Assembly: GCA_023382975.1 (NCBI GenBank)
Contig: JAHDXO010000016.1
Span: 110,022 to 174,021 of the forward strand
Direction of reading: 5' to 3'
Source of the DNA: Pirellulaceae bacterium
GTDB taxonomy: Bacteria; Planctomycetota; Planctomycetia; Pirellulales; Pirellulaceae
Length of the DNA stretch: 64,000 nt
Part shown: positions 9,059 to 18,212 of the stretch, piece after piece
Layout of the letters: each line of letters starts with the position of its first letter
Position numbering within the stretch: position 1 is the first letter of the stretch
Made by a program: the position numbers and the translations under genes
Notes under the pieces: model-generated
The model's input: only the letters and a program-made list of their open reading frames with translations
What the model was told of the DNA's origin: nothing
Database searches by the model: none

Positions 9059-12000
9059 ATGTCCACGACGAATAGCAAGCCCGTCATCTTCTTAGCCTTT
9101 GCCAACGACCGCGATGACACGATCGGCTATTTGCGGAATTTGCCGGATGAGGCGCGGCGGGTGCGGGAGGGGTTGGAGGCGGCGGAACGGGCGGGACTGT
9201 GCGAGGTGGTGGTGCGGACGAACTGCACGGCGGGCGATATCTTCAAGGTGTTCCAGGATCCGAGATACCGCAACCGGATCGCGATCTTCCACTACGGCGG
9301 ACATGCCAACGGGTATCAGTTGCTGCTGGAATCGGCCGTGGGTCAATCAGCGGCTGCCGATGCGGGTGGATTGGCGGCTTTCTTGGGCCAGCAGCGCGGG
9401 CTGCAACTGGTGTTTCTGAACGGCTGCTCCACGCAGCAGCAGACGCAAGGATTGCTGGACGCGAAGGTCCCGGCCGTGATCTCGACGTCGCGAGCGATCG
9501 ACGACCGAGTTGCGACGGACTTCGCCTGCCAGTTCTACCAGGGACTGGCGGGCGGGGCGAGCGTTGCGGGTGCGTTTCAGGAAGCGGCGGCGAGTATCAC
9601 GACAACTCGCGGCGGGCAAACGCGGGCGCTGTATTTCGGCGACCGGGATCGGGCCGGGACCGTCGATGCGGACCGGTGGCCGTGGGCGATGCAGTATCGG
9701 CAGGGAGCCGAGTCGGCGGGCGATTGGAACCTGCCGGAGGCGGCCGACGATCCGCTGTTCGGCTTGCCGCCGCTGCCGCCGCATGATTTGCCCGAGTCGC
9801 CCTTTCGGCATCTGCACCCGTTCCGCCGCGAACATGCCGAGGTGTTCTTTGGTCGAGGACGCGAGATCCGCAATCTGTATCACCGCGTCGTCGGCGGCGA
9901 TGCGGCCCCGATCATCCTGTTCTGCGGTCAAGCGGGAGTCGGCAAATCATCATTACTCGACGCCGGCTTGTTCCCGCGCCTGGAAAACACCTGCGACGTT
10001 CGCTATCTGCGGCGGGTCGAACAGGAAGGTCTGGCCGGCACGCTGCATCTGGCCCTGCTGCCGGAGATCGCAGAACGTTCGGCGGGCGAGGCATGGCTGG
10101 ACCGCGAGCAGGACTCGCAACGGCCGCTGGTCGTGATCCTGGATCAGGCCGAGGAGGCGTTTACCCGCAGCCATCATCCGATCGCGGACGAGTTCCCGAA
10201 ACTGCTGCGCATGCTGACCTCGATCTTCGGCGATCCGTCGCGCCGCCCGCGAGGCCGATTGGTGCTGGGGTTTCGCAAGGAGTGGCTGGCCGAGATCGAG
10301 CAGCGGCTGATCGAAGCCCGACTGCCGCGCACTCGCATTTTTCTGGAACGGCTCGACTTGCGAGGCGTCAAGGAGGCGATTATCGGTCCCGTTCGCTCGC
10401 CGCGACTGCAGCAGCAGTTTCGACTGACGATCGGGGACGGATTGGCCGACACGATCGCCAACGACTTGTCGCAGGACGCCGACACGCCGCTCGCGCCCAC
10501 GCTCCAAATTCTGCTGACCAAGCTGTGGAACGCAGCGCGGCAGCGGGATCCGCACCAACCTTGCTTCGACCAGGCGTTGTACCGCGAATTGAAATCACAG
10601 GGGGTGCTGCTGGGCGATTTCGTCGATCAACAACTGGCGGGAATCGAGAACGACAGCGCGAATCCAGCCGTCCGCGAAGCGGCCCGGCGAGGGCTGCTGC
10701 TCGACGTGCTGGCTCTGCACACCACCGTGCTGGGCACGTCGAACCAGGTGATGCATCACGAACTTGAGCGGATTTACGGCCAACGGTTGGACGCATTGCC
10801 GGCGCTGGTGTCGGAGTGTGTCGATCGCTATCTGGCGACCGTGGTGGAAGGCCGGGACAGGACCAAGGCGACGCGGCTGTCCCACGATACGCTGGGGCCG
10901 ATCGTCCGGCAGCGATTCGAGGAGTCGGATCGCGACGGCCAGCGGGCTCGCCGGATACTGGACGCTCGCGTCGACGAGTGGCAGTCCGGCAACCGCGTGC
11001 CGCTGGATGATGCCGACTTGGCGATCGTCGAGCGTGGCAAGGACGGGAGCAAAGCATGGACGGAGACCGAGCGGGAGCTGATCGAAGCCAGCCGACTGGC
11101 CCATCACCGCCGCAAGCGGTTGCGGCGCTCGATCGTCGGCGCGGGACTCGTGATGCTGGCGGCCATCGTATCCAGTGCCGCGGCGGCCTTCTACTTTGGA
11201 CGCCAAGCCGACTTGCAGCGGCAGGATGCCGTGGCACAGCGCCGGCGCACCGAGGAATCGCTGGCCGCAAGCTGGCTGGCGCCGTTGCCGGTGCTCGATA
11301 TCCGCCAGCAAATTGGCGAAACGAAACCGTTGCGTCAACAGGCGATTGGAGCGGGTGAATTGCAGGCGCTTTGGGACTTGGCGCAGACGGACATCCCGCG
11401 TTTGCGGCTGTTGTTCTTGCAGGCTACGTTCCACTCCGACTTCACCGCCAAACAACTCGTCAGCCGCCGCGACATGGCGGTCTTGGCGAGTGCGGGATTG
11501 AACGAGGAACTCCGTCAACAGGTGCTTCTCGAATTGGTCCGGCCGCGGCTGGATGATCCGAATTCATCCTGGTCGACCGTGGTTGGCGGCGTTGCAATCG
11601 GCTCTGCCTTGGCGGGCGACCGCGAGATGTTCCAAAGCTCCGCGGTCCAAGCGGTCCTGCGAACGATGCGAAAGACGGACGATCCCGTTGAATTGGCTTG
11701 GTTGGGCGAGGGGCTGGTCCAAGTCAAAGGGGCCGCGAATCCCGGCGAAGTGGAATTTGCTTTCCAACGGCTGGCGACGGCGATCGATCTGGTTCCCGAA
11801 GACAGCTATCCGGCTCTACTCGGAGAAAGCCTTGCCGGAATCGCAGACGCTTTGCCGGGCGAAGCGGCGCTGCCGACGATGAACGCGGTACTGAGCATCT
11901 GGAAAACGAAGAACGATCTCGCCGTCCGTCGCGACCTGGAAGCCGTGGTGTGCCGCATCGCAGCGAATGTCGAAGACCACAAGGTCGCCGCGACCGTGCG

Positions 12001-13759
12001 GTTGCTGATCGAAGCCACCTCCGCGGCGGATCGGCTCATGGGGAACAGCTTCGGCGAAACGCTAAGCCAGGTGGCGAGCCGATTAGGTCCCGCGGAGGCG
12101 TCGGCGATCTTTCCCCTCGTCAGCAATTCGTTGGCCCAAGCAGCGGGACCGCCCATCTACGGGTCGCTCAGTGCGGGATGGATCGCTACGGCCAAACGGC
12201 TCGCTCCGGCGACTCGCCGCCAATTCCTGGGCGAGTTCCTGCGAGAGAACCAAGAACAGAGATCGCGACGTCTGCCGTTGATTGCGTCCGTCGCCGATGC
12301 GCTGTCCAGCGAAGAAGCGGCCGAACTGTTGGGGCTGCTGGGCGCGCCTCCGCCGCCCGGTTCCGATCCCGAGGGCACGTTCTTGTCGTACGCCGTCGCT
12401 TTGGGCAAGCGATGCGAGGCGACGGCGGCCGTCGATGCCCTGCAAGCGATTCTGACTTCCGCACCCTACGTGCAACAACTGGCGTACGACTCGACCCTGC
12501 CCGCGGAAATGGAGCAGACGTTGCGGCTGCTGCTGGAACGGATGCCGGCGGCCGAGTTGGGGCCAGCGGCGGATCAATTGGTCACAGCGATCGCGCTGCC
12601 GCCCCGCACACGGGAATTGCAGGTGCCGTTGCTGGCTTCGTTGGCATCGATTCCCGACGACGGCATTCGGCAGTCCGCCGTGACGCGGGCATGGGAAAGC
12701 ACGCTGAACGCCTTCCAGCAAGCGTCCGAAGCGGATCGAGGTTGGCTGCTGGCAGGTGCGTTGCGGCCGATTGCTCCGCAATTGGGCTCCGATCCGTTGC
12801 AGACTGCGGCCAGCATCGTGTTGGCCGAATACGAGCGAATGCATGCGACGGCGATTCCCGAGTGGTATGCCGCGGCTCCGTGGCTCGAGTGTTTTGCGAT
12901 CCTCGATCCCTTCGTGGACCAGGAAACGAGCGACCGATTTGCGGCGGAGATGATGAGCGTCATTCGATCCAGCCTTGCGCTGGATACGGTCATCGGCGAC
13001 GGGCTGCGCCGCGAACTGGTCAAGACCATAGCGAGTTGCAGAGGATTCTCGGACGAGGACCGAAGCGAAGTCGTGGCGGTTCTCAACAAACGCCTCGCAG
13101 AACTCCTCGCCCAACGGCGAACGGATCCCTACACGGACGTCCTCGAGTCAATCGCGGCCCTGGCGCCACGATTGTCGGCGGACCAGCAGAAGGAGCTCCA
13201 TCAACTGCTGTGGCCAGCCGTTCAGACGGAACGCAACCACGCTCGACTGGCGGCTTGGACGAGGCTGTGGTACCAGATCGCTCCACCAGAGACGCGCGAC
13301 GAACTGGCGCGGGAAGCGGCGGCCCGTTTGATCGTCGCGTTGCACGATCCGCCGTCAGCGACTCTGGAGGGACGAGGCGGCACGTTGCCCCAATCGCACG
13401 TCTTGGGCGAGATCGCCTCGGTCTTGAAGATGCTGGCCGAACCACTCGATCCGCCGTTCTTGCTGGCTGGCAGCGAGGCGGTCATGACCGCCTTTCTCCT
13501 GCCGGATTTTCACCAGTCGCAGACTGACCTGACCGACTGCCTGTGGACGCTGACCGGCGGATTGGACAACTCCGCGTTGGTGTCCATGCTGAAATGGCCG
13601 GTCTGCATCGGCGCGGCGCGCGCCGTGGTTCTCGATCGTCTCGAGGCCGAAACGAACGCTGAGTTCCAGGGCAACATCTGGAGCGTCGTTCAAGCCGCCC
13701 CGTCGCTGGGAATCGCAACGGATGTTCTGAACTCGCCGGCCAGAAGACCGGGCAGGTAG
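9059..13759 (+). CDS. CHAT-nSTAND-transmembrane-helical repeat protein
   Basis: I chose the ATG at 9059 (MSTTNSKP...) over an in-frame ATG at 9017 because the domain begins right after it; the product is 1566 residues. An N-terminal CHAT peptidase domain (~1-200) carries a probable catalytic pair, His82 (YGGHAN) and Cys123 (LNGCST). An nSTAND1 NTPase follows (~255-680), with Walker A G290-S297 (GQAGVGKS) and Walker B Asp362 (VVILDQAEE). A transmembrane helix lies at about 690-714. The remaining ~850 residues look like helical HEAT/armadillo-type repeats rather than WD40. The NTPase part is clearly paralogous to the protein at the left edge, sharing blocks such as LVLGFRKEWLAE, TLQILL and LLLDVLA. 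The layout fits a nucleotide-gated protease held at the membrane, with the repeats as sensor. That role is inferred from the family and is not demonstrated. Confidence 0.88.
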   Translation: MSTTNSKPVIFLAFANDRDDTIGYLRNLPDEARRVREGLEAAERAGLCEVVVRTNCTAGDIFKVFQDPRYRNRIAIFHYGGHANGYQLLLESAVGQSAAADAGGLAAFLGQQRGLQLVFLNGCSTQQQTQGLLDAKVPAVISTSRAIDDRVATDFACQFYQGLAGGASVAGAFQEAAASITTTRGGQTRALYFGDRDRAGTVDADRWPWAMQYRQGAESAGDWNLPEAADDPLFGLPPLPPHDLPESPFRHLHPFRREHAEVFFGRGREIRNLYHRVVGGDAAPIILFCGQAGVGKSSLLDAGLFPRLENTCDVRYLRRVEQEGLAGTLHLALLPEIAERSAGEAWLDREQDSQRPLVVILDQAEEAFTRSHHPIADEFPKLLRMLTSIFGDPSRRPRGRLVLGFRKEWLAEIEQRLIEARLPRTRIFLERLDLRGVKEAIIGPVRSPRLQQQFRLTIGDGLADTIANDLSQDADTPLAPTLQILLTKLWNAARQRDPHQPCFDQALYRELKSQGVLLGDFVDQQLAGIENDSANPAVREAARRGLLLDVLALHTTVLGTSNQVMHHELERIYGQRLDALPALVSECVDRYLATVVEGRDRTKATRLSHDTLGPIVRQRFEESDRDGQRARRILDARVDEWQSGNRVPLDDADLAIVERGKDGSKAWTETERELIEASRLAHHRRKRLRRSIVGAGLVMLAAIVSSAAAAFYFGRQADLQRQDAVAQRRRTEESLAASWLAPLPVLDIRQQIGETKPLRQQAIGAGELQALWDLAQTDIPRLRLLFLQATFHSDFTAKQLVSRRDMAVLASAGLNEELRQQVLLELVRPRLDDPNSSWSTVVGGVAIGSALAGDREMFQSSAVQAVLRTMRKTDDPVELAWLGEGLVQVKGAANPGEVEFAFQRLATAIDLVPEDSYPALLGESLAGIADALPGEAALPTMNAVLSIWKTKNDLAVRRDLEAVVCRIAANVEDHKVAATVRLLIEATSAADRLMGNSFGETLSQVASRLGPAEASAIFPLVSNSLAQAAGPPIYGSLSAGWIATAKRLAPATRRQFLGEFLRENQEQRSRRLPLIASVADALSSEEAAELLGLLGAPPPPGSDPEGTFLSYAVALGKRCEATAAVDALQAILTSAPYVQQLAYDSTLPAEMEQTLRLLLERMPAAELGPAADQLVTAIALPPRTRELQVPLLASLASIPDDGIRQSAVTRAWESTLNAFQQASEADRGWLLAGALRPIAPQLGSDPLQTAASIVLAEYERMHATAIPEWYAAAPWLECFAILDPFVDQETSDRFAAEMMSVIRSSLALDTVIGDGLRRELVKTIASCRGFSDEDRSEVVAVLNKRLAELLAQRRTDPYTDVLESIAALAPRLSADQQKELHQLLWPAVQTERNHARLAAWTRLWYQIAPPETRDELAREAAARLIVALHDPPSATLEGRGGTLPQSHVLGEIASVLKMLAEPLDPPFLLAGSEAVMTAFLLPDFHQSQTDLTDCLWTLTGGLDNSALVSMLKWPVCIGAARAVVLDRLEAETNAEFQGNIWSVVQAAPSLGIATDVLNSPARRPGR

Positions 13760-13832
13760 CACCGCTCGAGATGATGAGTACCGCACCGTTCCTGCCGAGC
13801 AACAGACCGTGCGAGAAGGCATCGAGTGATGC

Positions 13833-14531
13833 TCATTCCGTCACTCGCAACTTCCCCACGGCCAGGAGTCGTCGTCCCTCGCGGCACAGGTCCAGCAACG
13901 GGCAGTCGGGGCACTGCGGACGACGTGCGACGCAGACAGTGCGTCCGTGGCGGATCAGTTGGATGTGAAACTCGAGCACGCGATCGTCCGGCACCATTTC
14001 GGCCAACGCAACATGCGCCCGATTGGCGTCGGTCCGCGGGCCGATCAGGCCGATCCGCTTGGCCACGCGATGCACGTGCGTGTCGACCGGCAGCACGGGC
14101 TTGCGGCAGGCGAACAACAGCACGCACGCCGCCGTCTTGGGCCCGACGCCGGGGAACGATGTCAAATAGTCCAACGCTTCGCTGGCTGCCCAATCGTGCA
14201 GGAATTCCAGCGACAGTTCGCCCCGTTCGCGGTGAATTCGCTGCAAGATCTCCTTGATCCGCGGCGCCTTGCGGTTGGCCAATCCGGCTTGCCGAATCGC
14301 CGCCGCGATCCGATCGACCGGCGCTCGCCGCACTTGATCCCAATCTGGAAACCGCCGCCGCAGTTCCTCGAACGCCGGCCCGCTGTTGGCGTCCGAGGTG
14401 TTCTGCGAAAGCACCGTCGCAATCAACTCGTCCAACACCGGCCACTGTTCCGGCCACTCGACGGGCCCATGCGCCGTGCGCAGGCGCCGACAGATCGTGG
14501 CGATCGTCCTTCGTGTTGCCGCGGCGGTCAC
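13833..14531 (-). CDS. Endonuclease III-family DNA glycosylase (HhH-GPD, 4Fe-4S)
   Basis: This 232-residue protein has all hallmarks of the Nth/HhH-GPD superfamily. The helix-hairpin-helix LTSFPGVGPKTA contains the expected catalytic Lys132. An Asp follows in VDTHVHR (Asp150). The C-terminal iron-sulfur loop has spacing C-x6-C-x2-C-x5-C (Cys200, 207, 210, 216). The length is close to E. coli Nth (211 residues). Such enzymes remove oxidised pyrimidines and nick at abasic sites in base excision repair. Sequence details differ enough from classical Nth that a specialised relative cannot be excluded. It converges on the CHAT-nSTAND gene with a 73-bp gap and lies downstream of the FAD oxidoreductase on the same strand. 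Confidence 0.88.
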   Translation of the reverse strand: MTAAATRRTIATICRRLRTAHGPVEWPEQWPVLDELIATVLSQNTSDANSGPAFEELRRRFPDWDQVRRAPVDRIAAAIRQAGLANRKAPRIKEILQRIHRERGELSLEFLHDWAASEALDYLTSFPGVGPKTAACVLLFACRKPVLPVDTHVHRVAKRIGLIGPRTDANRAHVALAEMVPDDRVLEFHIQLIRHGRTVCVARRPQCPDCPLLDLCREGRRLLAVGKLRVTE

Positions 14532-14554
14532 GGTGCCTCCGGAAATGGGCTTGG

Positions 14555-16684
14555 TCAGGGGTTTGAAACTGCCGGATCGATCTTCGCTTGCCGAATCTCG
14601 TTCCAGAACGAAAGCAGGGTTTCACCGCATAGCTCTCCGATGCTCGTCCGCTCGTTCCCAGCGGCAGCCTGGATCGCGGCGACCACCTTGGCCGGTTCAA
14701 GCGTCTGGTGCTGAAGTTTCCGGAAGGCCTCCTGCCAGATGGCTCGCATGTCGTCCGGCAGCGGTTCGTCGAGACGCGCGTTGTAGTCGCTGAAGAAGCC
14801 TTGGGCGGCGAAGTACTGGGCCGCGGGCATGGCGGGATGGTCGGCAGCGGCCTGCAGATCGTTGAAGAAACTGACGAAATGGCGGTGCTCGCAGAGCGTA
14901 CGCACCAGCAGGTCGGGATCGAGCTTTCCGGGCGTTGTCCCGTGTTGCCGGGACAGTGCGGCGGCGAAGCCCGCGGCCTCGCCGGTCTGCATCCAGACGG
15001 GTTCCAGTCGCACCGCGCCCCAGGCGACGTGCGTGGCGCTCAGACAGACAGGGACGATCAGGTTGTCGACGCCTTGCGGCAACAAGCTGCGCCACGGCAC
15101 CTGCGCGGGTCGGGACTCCTCGGTCAGGATCAACTTCCCGTCGAATGCGTAACCGGGACTGCGGTCCCAGGAGCAATCGTGCGAGTCCATTGCCCAATCG
15201 GTAAAGGCGACGCTGTCGGCGTGGATCGGCGTGCGGTCCAGGCCCGGCGCGAGGCGGTTATCGTGCTCGGTGAAGACGTAGCGGCCGACGATGCGGCGCG
15301 CCTCGCGGACGTACATCTCGTACGGGATGTTGTCGTGGTCGGGGAACTCGTCCAGCGGCAGACCGATCGTGCGGTAGCGTGCGCGCGAAGCGGCCGGTAC
15401 GGATGGGTCGTTCTGCAGGAACCACATCAGCCCGAGCGCGAAGTTCCTGTGCCGCTCGATGATCCTCTCGCGCGCCGGCCAATCGGCCTCGGGATAGTCC
15501 CAGTTCTCGCCCGGCAACAGCGCGTTGTTGAACAGCGCCTTGCCGTTCAGCCGTCCGGCGCTCATGCCCAAGCGGTAATAGCCCACGTATTCCTCGCGGT
15601 TGTAGCCGGGCGGTTGGTCGGGCAGGCGGCGATTTCCCTCTTCGTTGGTCAGGCAGAAACGGTAATTGTAAGCCTGCACGGCGCGGTCGGCCGCGAACGA
15701 ACTGGCCGGATCGACGCTGCCTTGCCGATGCGCGTAGGGATGCAGGTTCAGCTTGCCGTCCAGGGCGTCCCGCGGGCCCCTCTCGGAAAGGATGTTGGTA
15801 AACACCTTGCCGGCATGGGGTTCCCCGAACTCGTCCCGGCCCTCGCGACCGACGCGGTAAGGCACCTTGGCCAGCGCGGCGAGATCGCCTTCGTAGGTGG
15901 CGTCCACATAGACCGCGCCGTCCACTGTGATTTCGTCACTGGTGCCGTACTGGCGCAACGTGAGCGATTTCAAGAGGGCGCCGTCGCGCTCGATCCGCGT
16001 CGGATAGTGAGCGAGCAGCGTGGTGATGTTTGCTTCGGACGAGACCATTTGGTTGAACAGATGCTCGGCCACGGACGGTTCAAATCGGCTCATCGGATAG
16101 TGCGATTGCGTGTATCGAGCCTGACTGAACTGCGAGGAGCGTTCGCCGTAGGCTTCGCGGTAGTAGTCCTCGATCCTCTGCGCATACTCGTTGAAAACCG
16201 GCGCGCGGGGTCCGCCGTAGAGCGCGTCCCACTGCATCAGGCCGTTGGTCAACATGCCGCCGATGTGCCGGTTGTGTTGCACCAGCAGCACCGACAGTCC
16301 CTCCCGCGCCGCACGCACCGCGCACGCGATGCCGCCCGGCGTGCCACCGACCACGACCAAGTCGAACGATTGGCCGTCCACGTCGCGCGCCAGACTGGAG
16401 CGAACGGGTTGCACTTTGAGCGTCTTTCGCAGTGGCGCCGCAGGTCGAACCGCAGGTGCAGCGGTGGACTCGCCCGCGTCGGCCGCCGCGACAACCTGGA
16501 CATTCGGCCGAGGTTCGGCGCCACCGCCTTGGACGGCGCCCAGGATCGCGAACAGGACAAAGACGACGAACACCGACGTCTGCCAGCAGTTCCCAAACGG
16601 GCAGGAGTCCACGTCACATTCGTGCGCGGTTAAGACTTCGCTCGAAGACGACCATCGACAAGAAAAAAGCGTAGCATGGTACAT
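14555..16684 (-). CDS. Secreted FAD-dependent oxidoreductase
   Basis: The protein is about 709 residues from the ATG at 16684. A hydrophobic stretch near 36-53 (SVFVVFVLFAILGAVQG) acts as signal peptide or anchor. The dinucleotide-binding motif is the atypical VVGGTPGG (~112-119) followed by LLVQHNRHIGGM, as in the FAD-dependent oxidoreductase family common in Planctomycetes and Bacteroidetes (Pfam FAD_oxidored type). Family members act on unknown, probably carbohydrate-linked, substrates outside the cytoplasm. A GTG at 16612 would give a shorter signal region, and an ATG at 16816 a longer one; the start is uncertain. It lies 23 bp upstream of the endonuclease III gene on the same strand. Confidence 0.8.
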   Translation of the reverse strand: MYHATLFSCRWSSSSEVLTAHECDVDSCPFGNCWQTSVFVVFVLFAILGAVQGGGAEPRPNVQVVAAADAGESTAAPAVRPAAPLRKTLKVQPVRSSLARDVDGQSFDLVVVGGTPGGIACAVRAAREGLSVLLVQHNRHIGGMLTNGLMQWDALYGGPRAPVFNEYAQRIEDYYREAYGERSSQFSQARYTQSHYPMSRFEPSVAEHLFNQMVSSEANITTLLAHYPTRIERDGALLKSLTLRQYGTSDEITVDGAVYVDATYEGDLAALAKVPYRVGREGRDEFGEPHAGKVFTNILSERGPRDALDGKLNLHPYAHRQGSVDPASSFAADRAVQAYNYRFCLTNEEGNRRLPDQPPGYNREEYVGYYRLGMSAGRLNGKALFNNALLPGENWDYPEADWPARERIIERHRNFALGLMWFLQNDPSVPAASRARYRTIGLPLDEFPDHDNIPYEMYVREARRIVGRYVFTEHDNRLAPGLDRTPIHADSVAFTDWAMDSHDCSWDRSPGYAFDGKLILTEESRPAQVPWRSLLPQGVDNLIVPVCLSATHVAWGAVRLEPVWMQTGEAAGFAAALSRQHGTTPGKLDPDLLVRTLCEHRHFVSFFNDLQAAADHPAMPAAQYFAAQGFFSDYNARLDEPLPDDMRAIWQEAFRKLQHQTLEPAKVVAAIQAAAGNERTSIGELCGETLLSFWNEIRQAKIDPAVSNP

Positions 16685-16860
16685 GCCGCCGATCGTAGAT
16701 GGCCCGTTGCGGTGATTCAAGGGGGAGGCGTGATTTCGTCGACTGCTTCTGCCAACAATGACCGGCGGGTGAATTGCGCAGGTGCCAAGATTCGGGTGAA
16801 TCGAACGAATTACCATCTGTCACTGCACCTTGACCGCTTGCCTTGCGATGGGACTGGCAG

Positions 16861-17109
16861 ATGGACGACGCTCGACGACTTTTTCGACGCGGGATCGACC
16901 GAGCGGACGTCGTGTTCGCGCTGGACGAAGCGGCGGATCGTTGGACGGTGGTTTACGGAAAGCGAATCGTCGGCGAAGCCCTGCGAGACCGCACGGCCGT
17001 CCACAATTGGGTCGCCGTTCCGTATCGGCCTGGCACGGCCGATTTCGCACAGGTGTTGGAACTGGTCGCCGAAATCAAAGGAAGTCACGAATGGTCCGGC
17101 GAGGGATAG
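16861..17109 (+). CDS. Hypothetical small protein, doubtful
   Basis: An 82-codon frame (ATG at 16861, alternative ATG at 16843) encodes a charged protein with a normal residue mixture, including Trp and Tyr. It contains segments such as DRWTVVYGKRIVGEAL and FAQVLELVAEIKG. No family was recognised and no strong ribosome-binding site is visible. It occupies the gap upstream of the FAD oxidoreductase on the opposite strand. It could be a genuine orphan gene or a chance frame in high-G+C DNA. Confidence 0.3.
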   Translation: MDDARRLFRRGIDRADVVFALDEAADRWTVVYGKRIVGEALRDRTAVHNWVAVPYRPGTADFAQVLELVAEIKGSHEWSGEG

Positions 17110-17189
17110 CCACGACGGACAGCCAACCGGATTGCGCGATCCCGATCCCTCAAGCAGCACAAATCGGACACGAAATCGGCGAACGCGGA

Positions 17190-17360
17190 TTACTCGTCCT
17201 GCATCTCGAAGGCTCGGAGCATGTCGTCGAGGGATTGCTCGTGTCCGGTCGGGCCGTAACGGGAATCATTGATGCGGTTCCGCAGCGTTTCGTGGGACAG
17301 AGAGACGCGACAGTCGCGGAGCGAAGTCCAGCGGGCAAAACTGGCGGACTGCGCGACGAA
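17190..17360 (-). pseudogene. Remnant copy of the 3' end of a DUF4838-type gene
   Basis: The minus strand encodes FARWTSLRDCRVSLSHETL...DDMLRAF before a stop. This matches the C-terminus of the intact gene at 18213-20351 (FARWTSLRGRRVSLSDETL...DDMLRAF). At DNA level 17208-17357 aligns without gaps to 18231-18380, with roughly nine in ten bases identical by eye. Only this end is present; no N-terminal or central part of such a gene is visible upstream. It is best read as a leftover of duplication or recombination. Together with the intact gene end it brackets the zincin toxin-like pair. Confidence 0.8.
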
Positions 17361-17504
17361 CTGATAACATAATCGCAGCCGCGGGTCCAACAGCGCGCAC
17401 TTCCGAGAACGTTTCGGATGTTCCAAAGCCCAGCGGTGCCTTGCCTAAATGGAGTTCCGGTAGTTCGCCGCGATCCCAAGGTCGGTCGATGGTAGAATAA
17501 TGCG

Positions 17505-17903
17505 ATGAACGGCTTCCAATGCGGCGAAATCATCCCCAATTCGGTGCTCAAGCGGCTTTCGAGCCGATTGAACCGAAACAACGTCTTTATCATCAACAAC
17601 GAATGGGCGCAGGAGATTCTGGACAAGTCTGGCGACGGAGCACAGTTCGTGCGATTCAAGGATGGCAGTGCGGGAATACTCCTGCGGCCAAGTGCAACAC
17701 GCTATCAACTTGTCCATGAACTCAAGCATTATGAGCACTGGCTTGCCGACCCCGCTCGGTACGCCAAACTGGACAAGCTGCAACGTGAGGAATTCGTGTT
17801 TGCGGCGATTCAAGAGTGCAATCACTGGCGGCTCTTCACCAATGCGGAACGAAATCACGCTCGTAACTTGATCAAGTACATTCGCAGGCTTTACAGGCAC
17901 TAA
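17505..17903 (+). CDS. Zincin-type metallopeptidase toxin-like protein
   Basis: This 132-residue protein has an HExxH zinc motif, HELKH (His71, Glu72, His75). It is followed about 20 residues later by acidic residues (Glu96/97 in REEFVFAAIQE) that could supply the third ligand. Size and layout (short N-terminal region, HEL.H in a YQLVHELKHYEHWL helix, then a Trp-containing helical tail) resemble metallopeptidase toxin domains such as the Tox-MPTase families at the tips of polymorphic toxins. Here the domain stands alone, without delivery domains or a signal peptide. A small gene 15 bp downstream on the same strand is a candidate immunity protein. The assignment rests on motif and context. An unrelated small metalloprotease remains possible. 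Confidence 0.6.
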   Translation: MNGFQCGEIIPNSVLKRLSSRLNRNNVFIINNEWAQEILDKSGDGAQFVRFKDGSAGILLRPSATRYQLVHELKHYEHWLADPARYAKLDKLQREEFVFAAIQECNHWRLFTNAERNHARNLIKYIRRLYRH

Positions 17904-17918
17904 GGACGCTGGAGTACG

Positions 17919-18158
17919 ATGTCTACGACCACGACCATTACAGGTGTTTGTCAGATTGTCGAGGACTACGGCAGGGAGATCGGCTTGGCTGATTTCGAAA
18001 TCGAGAGAATTGTCCATTCGAAAACGGGAGGCAAAGACGAATGGATCGTCCATGTGACCTTTGGGGAACTTGATCCGCAGATCGAGGGCGAAGAACACGG
18101 TGCAATCATTGTTGTTGACGCCGTTACCGAGAAACCAAGGCTCATCGAGGGATTGTGA
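17919..18158 (+). CDS. Small protein, candidate immunity partner of the zincin-like protein
   Basis: The 79-residue, mostly acidic product (EIGLADFEIERIVHSK..., then EWIVHVTF and HGAIIVVDA) has predicted alpha/beta character. It has no signal peptide or membrane segment. It begins 15 bp after the stop of the HExxH protein, in the arrangement typical of toxin-immunity pairs. I did not recognise a named family. The immunity role is inferred from size, charge and adjacency only. Confidence 0.5.
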   Translation: MSTTTTITGVCQIVEDYGREIGLADFEIERIVHSKTGGKDEWIVHVTFGELDPQIEGEEHGAIIVVDAVTEKPRLIEGL

Positions 18159-18212
18159 CTCCTCGCTCGACGACCTCTTTCTCTTTTTTCTCGGCCGATG
18201 CTAACTGCATGT

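Noticed and set aside
14708..16633. Plus-strand frame opposite the FAD oxidoreductase
   Set aside because: It has no recognisable motif, while the minus strand encodes the FAD-binding motif.
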